NCBI RefSeq assembly: GCF_011074955.1
Contig: NZ_WUQJ01000028.1
Coordinates: 1-64,000, forward strand
DNA: 64,000 nucleotides
Direction: 5' to 3'
From: Marinobacter caseinilyticus
Lineage (GTDB): Bacteria; Pseudomonadota; Gammaproteobacteria; Pseudomonadales; Oleiphilaceae
Below the pieces are notes generated by a model. The model worked only from the letters and a program-made list of their open reading frames with translations, searched no databases and was not told the DNA's origin. The position numbers and the translations under genes were made by a program. Positions 9,606 through 18,662 of this stretch are shown here, in pieces. Each line of letters starts with the position of its first letter. The first letter of the stretch is position 1.

Positions 9606-10559
9606 ATGACCCGAGTGCAAAACTGGCTAACGAACATCCAAAGGTGGTTCGATTCAAGCGCACAATCAGATCACTTAGACACCGAATCACGAGACTTCAA
9701 TGTTATCAGGGTACTACCATTCATAGCCTTGCATCTGGCCTGTCTGCTTGTTTTCGTGGCAGGAACAACCCCGTTTGCGATCGCTTTTGCAGTGTCGTTT
9801 TTTTTCCTCAGAATGTTTGCAATTACCGGTTTTTATCATCGCTATTTTGCTCATAAGACGTTCAAAACAAACCGCTTCTGGCAGTTTATGTTTGCTCTTC
9901 TGGGCGCCAGTGCCGCCCAGCGTGGACCTTTGTGGTGGGCGGCTCACCATCGGCACCATCACCAGCATTCCGATGACCCGGAAGACCTGCACTCCCCTCA
10001 CCAGGACGGTTTTTGGTGGTCCCACGTCGGCTGGTTCACTTGCGATGCCGGCTTTGCCATGGATGAGCGTCGGGTTCGCGATTGGCTGAAGTTTCCCGAA
10101 TTGCGGTTTATCAACCGATTCGACGCACTCGTGCCGGCTCTGACAGTGCTGGTGATCTACCTGCTTGGTGAAGGGTTGGCAGCCTGGATGCCCCAGCTCG
10201 GCACCAATGGATTCCAGCTGGTGGTTTGGGGATTCTTCGTCTCAACCGTTGCCCTGTTCCACGCTACCGTGTCCATTAACTCATTGGCTCATGTCTGGGG
10301 CAAGCGCCGGTTTGAAACCAGCGATGATAGCCGCAATAACGGCTGGCTCGCACTGATCACTCTGGGCGAGGGCTGGCACAATAATCATCACCGCTGGCCT
10401 CAGTCGGCACGTCAGGGGTTTCGGTGGTACGAAATTGACATGACTTATTATCTGCTTTGGATGCTGGAGAAAGTTGGCGTCGTCCATGATCTGAACCCGC
10501 TGCCGAAGCATATTCAGGAAGAAACCCGTCACCTGGACAACGTTCAGAGGAAACGCTAA
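9606..10559 (+). CDS. Acyl-CoA/acyl-lipid delta-9-type fatty acid desaturase
   Basis: Membrane di-iron desaturase of 317 residues. The three histidine boxes are intact: HRYFAH, HHRHHHQH and EGWHNNHH. Hydrophobic segments near residues 35-75 and 160-215 flank them. It would insert a cis double bond into a saturated acyl chain, giving the substrate that a CFA-type methyltransferase needs. The ATG at 9606 is preferred; an upstream start at 9528 adds 26 unconvincing residues. It is the first gene of an eight-gene operon, and its stop shares one base with the next start. Confidence 0.92.
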   Translation: MTRVQNWLTNIQRWFDSSAQSDHLDTESRDFNVIRVLPFIALHLACLLVFVAGTTPFAIAFAVSFFFLRMFAITGFYHRYFAHKTFKTNRFWQFMFALLGASAAQRGPLWWAAHHRHHHQHSDDPEDLHSPHQDGFWWSHVGWFTCDAGFAMDERRVRDWLKFPELRFINRFDALVPALTVLVIYLLGEGLAAWMPQLGTNGFQLVVWGFFVSTVALFHATVSINSLAHVWGKRRFETSDDSRNNGWLALITLGEGWHNNHHRWPQSARQGFRWYEIDMTYYLLWMLEKVGVVHDLNPLPKHIQEETRHLDNVQRKR

Positions 10560-11029
10560 TGGTACAACAACAGATCCCCCCTTCGATCCAGGGTATGCCA
10601 GCACTTGAAAACACCACCATGGAACGTTTTCGCGTCCTGTTTAACCAGATGTCCAGCGGACACCTTGGTGCATTGGATGAGGTCTATCATGGAGACATCG
10701 TCTTTACTGACCCGTTTACGACTGTTACTGACCTGACGGGACTGCGGGAATACTTTACAGGTGCCTACTTAAACGTCATTAGCTGCCAGTTTGAATTTGG
10801 TGATGCAATCGGTGAAGGCAAGGACGTCTGTTTGCCGTGGGTTATGAAATTACGCCACAAACGGATTCGTAAAGGCGAACTGATCAAGGTTGATGGTATT
10901 TCCCGACTGGTGTTTTCCGATGGTCTGATTGTGGCGCATCGTGATTACTTTGACGCTGGCCAGTTATTGTATGAAAACCTGCCGGTGCTGGGGACAGCGG
11001 TACGTTGGTTAAGGAAGCACGCAGCATGA
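10559..11029 (+). CDS. NTF2/SnoaL-like protein
   Basis: A 156-residue cone-shaped NTF2-like fold protein, judged from family pattern: an N-terminal helix pair, IVFTDPF, and a beta-rich C-terminal half. Proteins of this type commonly sit in the same operon as SDR, FAD oxidoreductase, DUF1365 and CFA-like genes in proteobacteria. The role is not known; it may be a small isomerase or hydratase, or a binding protein. It overlaps the desaturase stop by one base and the SDR start by four (ATGA). Confidence 0.8.
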   Translation: MVQQQIPPSIQGMPALENTTMERFRVLFNQMSSGHLGALDEVYHGDIVFTDPFTTVTDLTGLREYFTGAYLNVISCQFEFGDAIGEGKDVCLPWVMKLRHKRIRKGELIKVDGISRLVFSDGLIVAHRDYFDAGQLLYENLPVLGTAVRWLRKHAA

Positions 11030-11826
11030 GTCATCATCGCCCTGCGCCGATGACCATCTGGCTGACCGGCGCCACCTCTGGCATCGGCTACGCGGTTGCG
11101 GAACGGCTCATCGCCGACGGTCATCACCTGATCGCAACCGGGCGCCGTAAAGCCCCGCTTGAGACTTTGGCGGCCTTGGCCCCCGACCGGGTCACACTCG
11201 CTGCCGGGGACACGTTGAATAAGGAAGATGTGGCAACAATAGGCGGGACCTTAGTCGCCCATCAGCCAGTCCAAATGGCAATTTTAAACGCAGGTACGTG
11301 TGAATACCTGGACATTGCCGAGTTTCGCAGTGAGGTCATTGAACACAACATCATTACCAATGTGATCGGAACCGCTCGCTGTGTCGAGGCGGTACTGCCA
11401 TCTCTCAGGGCTGCACGCAAACAAGGCCTCTCCGCGCGGCTGGTCATTGTCAGTTCGTCCGCGTGGTGGTTTCCGTTTGGTCGGGCAGAAGGGTACGGCG
11501 CCTCCAAAGCAGCATTAACCTACTTTGCCCAATCGTTGAGGGCCGACCTGGCGGCCGAAGGCATCGCCGTCTCGGTGGTGTCGCCCGGCTTCGTGAAAAC
11601 GCCTTTGACTGACCAAAACGACTTCGAGATGCCCTTTCTGATCAGCTCAGGCGATGCAGCGAACCGGATTGTGGACGGGCTGAACAAGGGCCGCTCCGAA
11701 ATCCAGTTTCCAAAACGCTTCACCTGGACCCTAAAGGTTATCGGTGCCCTGCCCCAGAGCTTGATCGACCGCATGGCCGCCAGCATGACACGAAAACAAC
11801 ATCAGCAGCAGGAACATCATGAATGA
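11026..11826 (+). CDS. Short-chain dehydrogenase/reductase
   Basis: SDR-family NAD(P)H oxidoreductase of 266 residues. The cofactor motif TGATSGIG is at about residue 16, NAG follows, and the catalytic residues lie in VSSSAWWF...YGASK (Ser, Tyr, Lys). The ATG at 11026 forms an ATGA overlap with the preceding stop; an earlier TTG is less likely. It probably reduces or oxidises a lipid-linked carbonyl or alcohol in the operon's pathway (inference from context). Confidence 0.9.
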   Translation: MSHHRPAPMTIWLTGATSGIGYAVAERLIADGHHLIATGRRKAPLETLAALAPDRVTLAAGDTLNKEDVATIGGTLVAHQPVQMAILNAGTCEYLDIAEFRSEVIEHNIITNVIGTARCVEAVLPSLRAARKQGLSARLVIVSSSAWWFPFGRAEGYGASKAALTYFAQSLRADLAAEGIAVSVVSPGFVKTPLTDQNDFEMPFLISSGDAANRIVDGLNKGRSEIQFPKRFTWTLKVIGALPQSLIDRMAASMTRKQHQQQEHHE

Positions 11827-13088
11827 GTGACCAACGCCAGCGCATTGCCATTGTGGGAGCCGGGGTATCCGGTTTAACCACCGCCTGGTTGCTAGCCCAG
11901 AAGCACGACGTCGAAATTTTTGAAGCCGGCAACTACCCCGGCGGTCATACCAATACCAGGCCCGTTGAGTCTGACGGCCGGATTTTGCCAGTCAATACCG
12001 GATTCATAGTGTTCAATGACTGGACGTACCCGAATTTTATCAAACTGATGGATCGGCTCGGTGTCGCCTCGGAAGTCAGCGACATGAGCTTCAGTGTGGA
12101 TTGCGACACTACCGGGCTCGAATACAACGGCACTAACTTGAACACTTTGTTCGCACAGCGTCGTAACCTACTTAACCTGCCATTCCTTAAAATGATTCGC
12201 GAGATCCTTCGGTTCAATCAAGAGTCCAAACAGGATCTGGCGTCTGGTGCAATCAACGATTCCGAAACCCTGGGTGATTATCTCAATCGAAACGGTTACT
12301 CCCGGTATTTCAGAAACTATTATGTGGTGCCTATGGGTGCCGCTATCTGGTCGGCGCCGGAACTGGTCCTGGAACAGTTTCCTATCCGGTTCTTCCTGCA
12401 GTTCTTCAATAACCATGGCATGCTTTCGGTGGACGACCGCCCGACCTGGCGAGTTATTTCCGGCGGCTCCGCCCGTTACGTTGACCGCATGATGGAAACA
12501 TTGGCGCCCGTCACGCATTTGAACAGCCCCGTAACCAGGGTGCGGCGTTTCGACGACCGTGTCGTGCTGACGGCGAATGACAAAGAGCAAACGTTTGATC
12601 AGGTCATCTTTGCCTGCCACAGCGATCAGGCCCTGACCATGCTGGACGACGCGACAGACGCGGAACAAGAGGTTCTGGGTGCCATTCCGTATCAAAACAA
12701 CGACGTGGCATTGCACACCGACGATTCGCTGTTACCAGATCAAAAACGTGCCTGGGCCGCCTGGAACTACTTCATTCCGGCCCACAGCACCGAGCCGGTT
12801 TCGGTCACCTACAACATGAACATCTTGCAGAATTTCCACAAAGCCTCAGAGACGTTTTGCGTGACACTTAACCGTAGCCACGACATCGACCCTGCCAAGA
12901 TCATCGAGCAGTACCAATACTCTCACCCGGTGTTCAGCCTGGAGGCCGTTGCAGCTCAGGGTCGCTACGACGAAATCGGGGGCAAAAACCGGAGCCATTT
13001 CTGCGGTGCGTACTGGTTTAACGGCTTCCATGAGGACGGGGTTAAAAGTGCCCTTCGCGTTACAGAAGCCTTCGGGGTGGAGTTGTAG
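11823..13088 (+). CDS. FAD-dependent amine-oxidase-like oxidoreductase (COG2907)
   Basis: Flavoprotein of 421 residues with GAGVSGLTTAWLL, the family signature EAGNYPGGHTNT, and a C-terminal FCGAYWFNGFHEDGVKSA. COG2907 proteins occur with CFA-type methyltransferases and DUF1365, and flavoproteins paired with such methyltransferases act in methyl-branched or furan fatty acid synthesis in other bacteria (from memory). The start overlaps the SDR stop by four bases. Not related closely enough to the COG3380 gene upstream to suggest a simple duplication. Confidence 0.9.
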   Translation: MSDQRQRIAIVGAGVSGLTTAWLLAQKHDVEIFEAGNYPGGHTNTRPVESDGRILPVNTGFIVFNDWTYPNFIKLMDRLGVASEVSDMSFSVDCDTTGLEYNGTNLNTLFAQRRNLLNLPFLKMIREILRFNQESKQDLASGAINDSETLGDYLNRNGYSRYFRNYYVVPMGAAIWSAPELVLEQFPIRFFLQFFNNHGMLSVDDRPTWRVISGGSARYVDRMMETLAPVTHLNSPVTRVRRFDDRVVLTANDKEQTFDQVIFACHSDQALTMLDDATDAEQEVLGAIPYQNNDVALHTDDSLLPDQKRAWAAWNYFIPAHSTEPVSVTYNMNILQNFHKASETFCVTLNRSHDIDPAKIIEQYQYSHPVFSLEAVAAQGRYDEIGGKNRSHFCGAYWFNGFHEDGVKSALRVTEAFGVEL

Positions 13089-13090
13089 CA

Positions 13091-13999
13091 ATGGAACGCA
13101 GGCAGCCCCCTCCGCTGACCAGTCAATGGCTGGAGGGCACCGTCAGGCATCGGCGCCTGACGCCGGTGTCTCACGAATTTCTCTACCGTACCGGCATGCT
13201 GGCGCTGAACCTTAAAGAATGGACCGACGTCCCAAAGCTCAGCCGCTGGTTTTCGCTGGAACGCTTCAACTGGCTGTCACTGTGCCGCCGTGACTACTTC
13301 AAACCTGAGGCCACCAGCCTGAAGGACGCAGTCTGTGATCAGGTTGAACAAGCCACCGGTTGGCGCCCGGATGGCGACATAGAGTTAATTACCCACCCAC
13401 GATACCTCGGGTACGTGTTTAACCCGGTGAGCTTTTATTTTTGCTATGCGCCTGGGGACAACCCTCAAGAAGGCGCGGTACCCAGGGTTATTGCCGCCCA
13501 GATCACCAACACCCCATGGCACGAGCGCCACTTGTATTGTCTGGAGAGCGGTGAAGGCCGCGAGACAAAGTCTGGCTGGCACACACAGTCTTTCAGCTTT
13601 CAGAAACGGTTTCATGTCTCACCATACAACCCGATGGATCAGCATTACCGATGGCTGTTTGCTTTCCGGGACAACGAATTACGCATCCACATGAACGTGC
13701 TGAAAAATGACCAGAAGATTTTCGATGCAACCCTGGAAGTCCAAAGAGTGCCCCTGACTCGTAAATCTCTCCATAGAAGCCTGCGCCAGTTTCCCCTGGA
13801 ATCCTTCAAGGTGGTGGTGGGAATTTACTGGCATGCCCTACGCCTGAAACTAAAAGGGGCTGAATTCCAGACCCACCCGGACAAACTTGACCATCGTGAC
13901 CCCAGTTATCGACTCGGGTCTTCGGATCACGGCGAGCGAGTGGACGAGGTTCAACAACCAAACAACAATGCAACAAAGGTAAGCTCATGGAGAACATGA
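13091..13999 (+). CDS. DUF1365 family protein
   Basis: A 302-residue protein of the DUF1365 family, recognised from the HRRLTPVSHEFLYRTGML opening, the HPRYLGYVFNPVSFYFCY core and the FHVSPYNPMDQHYRW segment. The biochemical function is unestablished; the family is nearly always next to COG2907 and CFA-like genes. It starts 2 bases after the upstream stop and overlaps the CFA-like gene by 13 bases. Confidence 0.9.
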   Translation: MERRQPPPLTSQWLEGTVRHRRLTPVSHEFLYRTGMLALNLKEWTDVPKLSRWFSLERFNWLSLCRRDYFKPEATSLKDAVCDQVEQATGWRPDGDIELITHPRYLGYVFNPVSFYFCYAPGDNPQEGAVPRVIAAQITNTPWHERHLYCLESGEGRETKSGWHTQSFSFQKRFHVSPYNPMDQHYRWLFAFRDNELRIHMNVLKNDQKIFDATLEVQRVPLTRKSLHRSLRQFPLESFKVVVGIYWHALRLKLKGAEFQTHPDKLDHRDPSYRLGSSDHGERVDEVQQPNNNATKVSSWRT

Positions 14000-15258
14000 A
14001 CGCATCTCTTGAGGCCAAAACGGTTAGCACATCCTCGTCGATGACTGACCGATGGGCCCGTAAACTGGTCTGTCAACAACTTGGCGAGCTCAGGGATGGC
14101 GTGCTGACCATCCGGGAGTCGGGTCTTGATGATCAGATCTTTGGTGATGGCAACTCAGATTTCCCCGCGGCAGAACTTCACGTGCATGACAGCAGCACCT
14201 GGCGCGACCTGTTAACGGGCGGCAGTGTTGGCGCAGCCGAAGCGTTCGTCACCGGCGACTGGAGTTCGCCGGATCTGGTGGCGTTGTTGCGCTTTTTTAC
14301 CCGCAATGTTGACCGAATGAACGCCTTTGAGGATCGCTACAGCTGGATAACCAAGCCCACCTTGCGCGGGCTGCACTGGCTTAACCGAAACACACCGGCC
14401 GGGTCACGCAAGAATATTGAAGCTCACTACGACCTTGGCAATGATCTGTTCGAGAGTTTCCTCGACCCCACCATGATGTATTCTTCTGCGATCTACCCGG
14501 ATGATCAGGCCTCCCTCGATCAGGCCGCGGTTCACAAACTGGATACGATTTGCAAAAAACTCGATTTGCACCCGGGTGACCGTGTCATCGAGATTGGCAC
14601 TGGCTGGGGTGGCTTTGCCATACACGCGGCAAAACACTATGGCTGTCACGTCACGACAACCACCATTTCCAACGAACAATGGCAATGGGCCAAGGCAAAG
14701 GTTGACGAAGCCGGGCTGTCGGATCGCATTACCTTGCTGTTTGATGACTATCGTGACTTGACCGGAACTTTCGACAAATTGGTGTCCATCGAGATGATTG
14801 AGGCCGTTGGTCCCCAATTTTTGGACAGTTACCTGGGACAGATCAACACCCTGCTCAAACCCGACGGTTTGGCGCTGATTCAAGCGATCAACATGCCAGA
14901 GCAACGGTATCAGCGAGCGTTAAAGAACGTTGATTTTATTCAGCGGTTTATTTTCCCTGGAAGTTTTATTCCGTCGTTTGGTGCCATCCTCGATTCAGTG
15001 AGGACCCAGAGCAACCTGGTGCTGACGCACGCAGAAGACCTCGGATTTCATTACGCCCGCACCCTGCACGACTGGTGTGCGCGCTTTATGACGAACCGTG
15101 ACCATATTCAGTCTATTGGCTACGATCAGGCCTTCCAGCGCCTTTGGCACTTTTACTTCGCATACTGCGAAGCCGGCTTCAGTGAACGTGCCATTGGCGT
15201 ATCGCAACTGTTGCTGGCCAAACCTGGCAACAAACGCAGGAACATCCTGAGCCTATGA
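13987..15258 (+). CDS. Cyclopropane-fatty-acyl-phospholipid synthase family methyltransferase
   Basis: SAM-dependent enzyme acting on acyl double bonds; 423 residues. The SAM-binding motif is at about 200-209 (VIEIGTGWGG). Compared with E. coli Cfa, the active-site Glu is kept (E272 in MIEAVG, E239 in Cfa), but the bicarbonate ligands Cys139 and His266 are replaced by S167 (YSSAIY) and Q299 (LIQAI). The product may therefore be a cyclopropane or a methyl or methylene branch. AAAGG precedes the ATG at 13987. It overlaps DUF1365 by 13 bases and DUF2878 by 4. Confidence 0.92.
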   Translation: MENMNASLEAKTVSTSSSMTDRWARKLVCQQLGELRDGVLTIRESGLDDQIFGDGNSDFPAAELHVHDSSTWRDLLTGGSVGAAEAFVTGDWSSPDLVALLRFFTRNVDRMNAFEDRYSWITKPTLRGLHWLNRNTPAGSRKNIEAHYDLGNDLFESFLDPTMMYSSAIYPDDQASLDQAAVHKLDTICKKLDLHPGDRVIEIGTGWGGFAIHAAKHYGCHVTTTTISNEQWQWAKAKVDEAGLSDRITLLFDDYRDLTGTFDKLVSIEMIEAVGPQFLDSYLGQINTLLKPDGLALIQAINMPEQRYQRALKNVDFIQRFIFPGSFIPSFGAILDSVRTQSNLVLTHAEDLGFHYARTLHDWCARFMTNRDHIQSIGYDQAFQRLWHFYFAYCEAGFSERAIGVSQLLLAKPGNKRRNILSL

Positions 15259-15779
15259 TTCAGTCCAGCAGCGTCCGTAATGTGCTCAACTTTGTCCTGT
15301 TTCAGATCGGCTGGCTGGTGTGTGTCTTGTATCCGGGCATGCTGACCGCAGCGACCGCGTTCTGCCTTGTCGGCGTTCACCTGGTGCTAGTCAGTCAGCG
15401 GCCCCGGCAGGAGTTTCAATTTATTGTACTGGGCACGGCCGTCGGTGCGCTGTTGGACGGACTTTGGTTTCGGACAGGCGTGATGACGGACACGTCCGGT
15501 GCCGCTGTGGTTTGGACACCGGTATGGATCGTCGGTGTGTGGGCAGTCTTTATGACCACCCTCGCCCACTCATTGTCCTGGGTTAAACAGCGGGTCTGGC
15601 TGCCCTATGTGCTCGCACCGATTGCGGGTCCGTTCGCTTACTGGAGCGCGAGCCGGCTTGGAGCTGTGACGTTGCCTGACCTGACGGTGTCTTTGTTGGC
15701 CCTGGCGCTGGGATGGTTCGTGGTGTTTCCTTTGTTGCTTCACATTCAACAACGATTTTTCCGGAGCCTGACGCCATGA
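15255..15779 (+). CDS. DUF2878 membrane protein
   Basis: A 174-residue polytopic inner-membrane protein with about five hydrophobic segments and few charged residues, matching the DUF2878 family. The family recurs at the end of CFA-like operons; its function is unknown. It is coupled by four-base overlaps on both sides. It could anchor the soluble enzymes at the membrane (speculation). Confidence 0.85.
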   Translation: MIQSSSVRNVLNFVLFQIGWLVCVLYPGMLTAATAFCLVGVHLVLVSQRPRQEFQFIVLGTAVGALLDGLWFRTGVMTDTSGAAVVWTPVWIVGVWAVFMTTLAHSLSWVKQRVWLPYVLAPIAGPFAYWSASRLGAVTLPDLTVSLLALALGWFVVFPLLLHIQQRFFRSLTP

Positions 15780-16546
15780 CAGCGGGTCACAAAGTACTGT
15801 GGGCAGGACTGCTACTAGCCACAGGCCTAAGCCAGGCAACGGCAGCTTCCAATTGGATGTTTGTCGGTAAGGCCTACAACGCGGACGATAGGAGCACATT
15901 GCTTTATGAGGAGCACCACCGGGTCGAGGGTGAATGTGGCCGCGACGGATGGCACCCCATCCGACATCAAATTGACTACAGAACACCCGGATCCGGAGAG
16001 GTGTTTGCCCATAAGACCTTGGACTATCAGCGCTCAGACTTGATGCCCAGCGTGGAATTTGAACAACCAATGTTTGACGAACGCATGACCATTACCAACC
16101 TTGATAACTCTCAGTTGAGTATCGAGTGGTTAAGCAATGGTAAAGACCTCAAACAATTTCGGGTGAACGTCGACGACAATGTCGTCGCGGATGCCGGGTT
16201 CGATAACCTTGTCCGGGAACATTGGTCTGGCCTACGGAAAGGCAGGGACATCGACTTTCGTTTCCTGGCGCCAACAAGAGGCGAGCACTACGGCTTTACG
16301 CTGGCCAGCGTGGACGATCCCCGGATCCGCAGCGACGTCGCCCTTGAGATCAGGCCCAGCGGCGTGATTATGGGTCTGCTGGTTGATCCGATTTTGCTGG
16401 GGTATAACGCAGAAGGCTACCTGACCGATTACATTGGTCTGACTAATATCCGCAAAAATCAGGATGCCAACTACATCGCACACATTCGTTACCACCACGG
16501 CCAGCCGCCAACGTGCGCCCTGGTTCCTGATATCGATCAACCTTAA
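15776..16546 (+). CDS. Exported protein of unknown function, last gene of lipid operon
   Basis: A 256-residue protein that I do not recognise. It has a clear Sec signal peptide (hydrophobic core at about residues 7-20, ending TAAS), so it is periplasmic. The mature part is beta-rich, with several YDYQRSD- and EWLS-like strands, and lacks a lipobox; mature cysteines are few. Coupling by an ATGA overlap to DUF2878 makes it part of the same pathway. Superficially its place in the operon resembles that of DUF3833 lipoproteins in related clusters, but it is not one by sequence. Confidence 0.85.
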   Translation: MTAGHKVLWAGLLLATGLSQATAASNWMFVGKAYNADDRSTLLYEEHHRVEGECGRDGWHPIRHQIDYRTPGSGEVFAHKTLDYQRSDLMPSVEFEQPMFDERMTITNLDNSQLSIEWLSNGKDLKQFRVNVDDNVVADAGFDNLVREHWSGLRKGRDIDFRFLAPTRGEHYGFTLASVDDPRIRSDVALEIRPSGVIMGLLVDPILLGYNAEGYLTDYIGLTNIRKNQDANYIAHIRYHHGQPPTCALVPDIDQP

Positions 16547-16683
16547 TGTCAGCCTAAATTTCAGCCAACCTGTTTCATGTCATCCGCTGCGCAAGTGTCT
16601 AGCTGTGAGGCAACGCCATAGGTCAGCACAAAATTGTGATAGACTTTTCTGCTAATTACCAAAAACAGTCCGAGTTCGCACCC

Positions 16684-17496
16684 ATGATGTTTGTCTCCTT
16701 TAACGTCAATAGCATTCGTACCCGCCTCCATCAATTAGAAGCCGTTGTTAAAACTTACCGGCCTGATTTTATTGGTTTGCAAGAGACAAAAGTGCCCGAT
16801 GCGGATTTTCCCGTTGAGGCAATTGAGCAAATGGGATACCGCGTACAATTTCATGGCCAGAAAACCCATTACGGTGTCGCGCTCCTATCCAAACTGGCGC
16901 CAGACTCGACTCAAAAAGGCTTTCCCTGGGATGACGATGACGCCCAGAAGCGACTGATAACCGGTCATTTTACGGTCAACGGACAACGGCTAACCATTAT
17001 TAATGGCTATTTTCCCCAGGGCGAGAACCGTGATCACCCGGTGAAGTTTCCGGCCAAACAAAAATTTTATGCCGATCTGATGACCTACATTGACCAGCTT
17101 CAGGCGCAGAACTCAAATATCGTTGTGATGGGCGACATGAATATCTCGCCAACCGACAAGGATATTGGCATCGGTGCAGACAACGCCAAACGTTGGCTTA
17201 GAACCGGTAAATGCAGCTTCCTTCCGGAAGAACGTGAATGGCTTGCGCAAGTAGAAAGTCGGGGCCTGACCGATGTGTTCCGAAGCCTCCACCCGGATGA
17301 AGCCTGCACATTCAGCTGGTTTGACTATCGAAGCCGGGGCTTTGAGCGGGAACCCAGGCGCGGCTTACGCATTGATCTGATCATGGCCAGCGATGCTCTA
17401 TTACCGAAAGCCACTGCGGCAGGAATTTCCTATGAAATCCGGGCCATGGAGCGCCCGTCCGATCATTGCCCTATCTGGACAGAGTTCGACCTTTGA
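16684..17496 (+). CDS. xthA: Exodeoxyribonuclease III
   Basis: Class II AP endonuclease and 3'-5' exonuclease for base excision repair. All catalytic motifs are present: FNVNS, LQETK, GYFPQG, GDMNISPTDKD, RIDLIMAS and SDHCPIW. Length 270 matches the family. The annotated ATG at 16684 (or 16687) replaces a longer frame opening at 16636. It is followed 25 bases later by the PhaD-like regulator gene. Confidence 0.93.
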   Translation: MMFVSFNVNSIRTRLHQLEAVVKTYRPDFIGLQETKVPDADFPVEAIEQMGYRVQFHGQKTHYGVALLSKLAPDSTQKGFPWDDDDAQKRLITGHFTVNGQRLTIINGYFPQGENRDHPVKFPAKQKFYADLMTYIDQLQAQNSNIVVMGDMNISPTDKDIGIGADNAKRWLRTGKCSFLPEEREWLAQVESRGLTDVFRSLHPDEACTFSWFDYRSRGFEREPRRGLRIDLIMASDALLPKATAAGISYEIRAMERPSDHCPIWTEFDL

Positions 17497-17521
17497 AGTC
17501 ACGGCCACGCAGGATGCGTCC

Positions 17522-18148
17522 ATGAAAGTTAAAACCCGCGACCGTATTCTCACAACCTCTCTCGCCCTGTTCAACTCGGTGGGTGAACCCAACGTAACGA
17601 CGCTGCTGATATCCGACGAGCTCGATATCAGCCCAGGTAATCTTTATTACCACTTTAAAAGTAAAGGCGACATCGTTGGCGAGTTGTTTGAAGGTTACGA
17701 GGCCGAGTTAATCGATTTATTAAACGTACCTGAAGACGCTGAAATCAGTCTCGACCAGCAGGCGTTCTTTCTGCACTTGCTATTTGAAGCGGTCGCACGC
17801 TATCGCTTTCTTTATCAGGATCTGGTCAACGTGTTATCGCGGTATGAGACCCTGCAAGGGCGTTTTCGAAAGCTATTGAAGAAAAAAGAGCGGGCTTTTC
17901 GGATCATTTGCAACAGCCTTCAAAACCAGGACATCATGATTCTGTCCGCCCGCGAACTCGATGCGCTGTGTGAGCAGTTGACGCTGACACTCTGCTACTG
18001 GGTTAGTTTTGATAGCCTTTCACACCTGGACGATCGGGACTCAGTAGACCCAGGGCGTGGCGTGTTTCAGATGATGCAGCTGCTGGCGCCGTATATGCGG
18101 GACGAGGAGCGTCAGCAGGTGCAAGCCATGAGCGAGGATTACCTTTAG
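17522..18148 (+). CDS. phaD: TetR-family regulator, PhaD-like
   Basis: A 208-residue repressor-type protein. The N-terminal helix-turn-helix (VTTLLISDELDISPGNLYYHF, in part) closely resembles PhaD, the activator of pha genes in pseudomonads. AGGA lies 8 bases before the ATG at 17522. It converges on a phasin gene whose stop is 7 bases away, which supports a PHA link. No PHA synthase or depolymerase is present in the window. The target and ligand are inferred. Confidence 0.8.
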   Translation: MKVKTRDRILTTSLALFNSVGEPNVTTLLISDELDISPGNLYYHFKSKGDIVGELFEGYEAELIDLLNVPEDAEISLDQQAFFLHLLFEAVARYRFLYQDLVNVLSRYETLQGRFRKLLKKKERAFRIICNSLQNQDIMILSARELDALCEQLTLTLCYWVSFDSLSHLDDRDSVDPGRGVFQMMQLLAPYMRDEERQQVQAMSEDYL

Positions 18149-18154
18149 CGGGGA

Positions 18155-18601
18155 CTAGCCTTTAGACGTCTTGGCCCGGCTTTTGGGCGGTGTCGCTTTT
18201 TTAGTCGCACTCCCCTGCAAACGTTTGAGTTCGCTCTCCAGAACGGCAATGCGATCCTCCAGTGCCTGAATTTCCTCACGGCGATGAATGCCTAAACGGC
18301 GGAGTGCACCTGACACCCGTTCGTCGAAAAGGCTCTCGAGCTTGTCCCAGGTCCCAGTCGCCCGATCCCTTACATCTTCAACCCGTGTCTCAACGGATTT
18401 GACGTGTTTGCCCACCACACCGCGGGTCTTGTTTTCGAGTTCTTCCCCTTCATGGACCAGACGCTCAAAAAACCGACCAGCATCTTCCTCGGCCTTGGTA
18501 TACGCACCCAGACCCGCAAGCCAAATCTGGCGAGCGGAATCCTTGATTTTACCAGCCAATTGAACATCTTGTTCCGGCTTTTTGTCGTTCTGGTCTGACA
18601 T
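18155..18601 (-). CDS. Phasin, PhaI/PhaF-type granule-associated protein
   Basis: A 148-residue protein. Residues of the form IWLAGLGAYTKAEEDAGRFF mark the PhaI/PhaF phasin domain, followed by an amphipathic helical and coiled-coil region and a short Lys/Pro-rich tail (ATKKATPPKSR), a reduced version of the DNA-binding tail of PhaF. It coats PHA granules or acts as a general stress chaperone. The ATG at 18601 has GAGGTG 6 bases before it. A longer frame to 18751 lacks support. Confidence 0.88.
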   Translation of the reverse strand: MSDQNDKKPEQDVQLAGKIKDSARQIWLAGLGAYTKAEEDAGRFFERLVHEGEELENKTRGVVGKHVKSVETRVEDVRDRATGTWDKLESLFDERVSGALRRLGIHRREEIQALEDRIAVLESELKRLQGSATKKATPPKSRAKTSKG

Positions 18602-18662
18602 AAATGCACCTCTATTAAACTGACGGACAAGCGTTCGGAACCAACGCCTGTATATAATGTTT

